Source: an uncultured Ruminococcus sp.
GTDB taxonomy: Bacteria; Bacillota; Clostridia; Oscillospirales; Ruminococcaceae
Length of the DNA: 6,129 nt
Reading direction: 5' to 3'
Assembly: GCA_945876405.1 (NCBI GenBank)
Contig: CAMCOJ010000134.1
Span: 1-6,129 of the forward strand
Shown here: positions 5,983-6,129 of the stretch, one piece after another
How the letters are laid out: each line of letters begins with the position of its first letter
How positions within the stretch are numbered: position 1 is the stretch's first letter
The notes under the pieces: generated by a model
Seen by the model: only the letters and a program-made list of their open reading frames with translations
The model's database searches: none
Told to the model about the DNA's origin: nothing
Translations under genes and position numbers: made by a program

Positions 5983-6021
5983 TTATAGTGAACGTCAAAA
6001 TAAATTTGACGTTCACTATAA
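5983..6021. repeat. Perfect 17-bp inverted repeat with 5-nt spacer
   Basis: The arm at 5983-5999 (TTATAGTGAACGTCAAA) and its exact reverse complement at 6005-6021 flank the spacer ATAAA. No T-run follows on either strand, so it is not a standard terminator. It lies between the + strand terminator of the SEC-C gene and the minus-strand terminator of the next gene, touching the latter at its right edge. It shares GTGAAC/GTTCAC with the neighbouring terminator stem. A protein-binding palindrome, a REP-like element or a remnant of a small element are all possible; nothing seen here decides between them. Confidence 0.9.
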
Positions 6022-6069
6022 AACAGCAGTGCACTTCATAAAAAATTAATGAAACACACTGCCGCTTTA
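6019..6069 (-). terminator. Intrinsic terminator of the right-edge minus-strand gene
   Basis: Read on the minus strand, 6049-6069 pairs with 6019-6039 over 21 positions around a 9-nt A/U loop, counting five or so G-U pairs, and the stem runs into TGTTTTAT. On the + strand the wobble positions become C-A mismatches, so the long stem forms only in minus-strand RNA. This supports a role as terminator for the gene ending at 6076. Confidence 0.7.
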
Positions 6070-6075
6070 CCTGTA

Positions 6076-6129
6076 TTATCTGTTTTCCAGATCAGTATAC
6101 TCACGTTTTCCGGCAACAGCCTTGTATGC
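6076..6129 (-). CDS. 3' end of an unidentified minus-strand gene (partial)
   Basis: The right edge reads open on the minus strand for 17 codons (AYKAVAGKREYTDLENR) and then TAA at 6076-6078. The stop lies 6 nt before a strand-specific terminator hairpin, which is the arrangement expected of a real gene end. The fragment is too short to assign a family, and other frames of similar length cannot be excluded from this sequence alone. The gene would be convergent with the SEC-C gene. Confidence 0.55.
   Translation of the reverse strand, partial: AYKAVAGKREYTDLENR

Noticed and set aside
5983..6021. The perfect palindrome as a rho-independent terminator
   Set aside because: There is no U-tract after either arm (AAACAGCAG on +, AA-rich on minus), and separate terminators already lie on both sides.
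5993..6021. TTGACG and TATAAT-like strings in the palindrome as a promoter
   Set aside because: Spacing between the two elements is only about 5 bp on the minus strand, and no acceptable -10 lies 16-18 bp from TTGACG on either strand.
1..6129. CRISPR array, toxin-antitoxin pair, prophage or transposon
   Set aside because: No spaced direct repeats, no small paired genes and no transposase or phage proteins are visible.

Overview
This 6.1-kb window looks like ordinary chromosome from a low-GC, Gram-positive-type anaerobe. The best guess is a Ruminococcus-like member of the Clostridia. That is inferred from strong AAAGGAG-type ribosome binding sites, AT-rich spacers, sigma-A-like promoters with TATAAT boxes, intrinsic terminators with U-tracts, and a membrane-anchored HtrA. 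No mobile element, CRISPR array or phage gene is visible.

Layout. On the + strand, an OmpR-type response regulator (60-770) is followed after 10 bp by a single-pass membrane HtrA/DegP-like serine protease with a PDZ domain (781-2067). Both appear to sit in one transcription unit, and no histidine kinase is present in the window. A hairpin that works on both strands (2072-2101) separates htrA from the convergent pair trmN6-like methyltransferase (2942-3676, minus) and rsmI (2104-2937, minus). That pair is a tightly packed RNA-modification operon with its own extended -10 promoter. Back to back with it is a tRNA-Arg(CCU) gene (3831-3904, +) with a good promoter and a terminator. Convergent to the tRNA is a Cof-type HAD phosphatase (3923-4759, minus), whose last codons overlap the tRNA terminator. 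A 46-bp gap separates the HAD gene from a divergent TPR-like protein with a C-terminal SEC-C zinc motif (4806-5936, +). The window closes with a 139-bp convergent intergenic region holding three consecutive hairpins, then the 3' end of an unidentified minus-strand gene (6076-6129).

How the genes relate. The regulator and protease pair suggests an envelope-stress module. The two methyltransferases and the tRNA gene belong to translation (16S rRNA C1402 and probably tRNA modification). The HAD and SEC-C genes have no assigned substrate or partner here.

No clearly new system was found. The points most worth a second look are the atypical acidic pocket of the kinase-less response regulator, the perfect 17-bp palindrome between two terminators, and the tRNA terminator built from the HAD gene's final codons.
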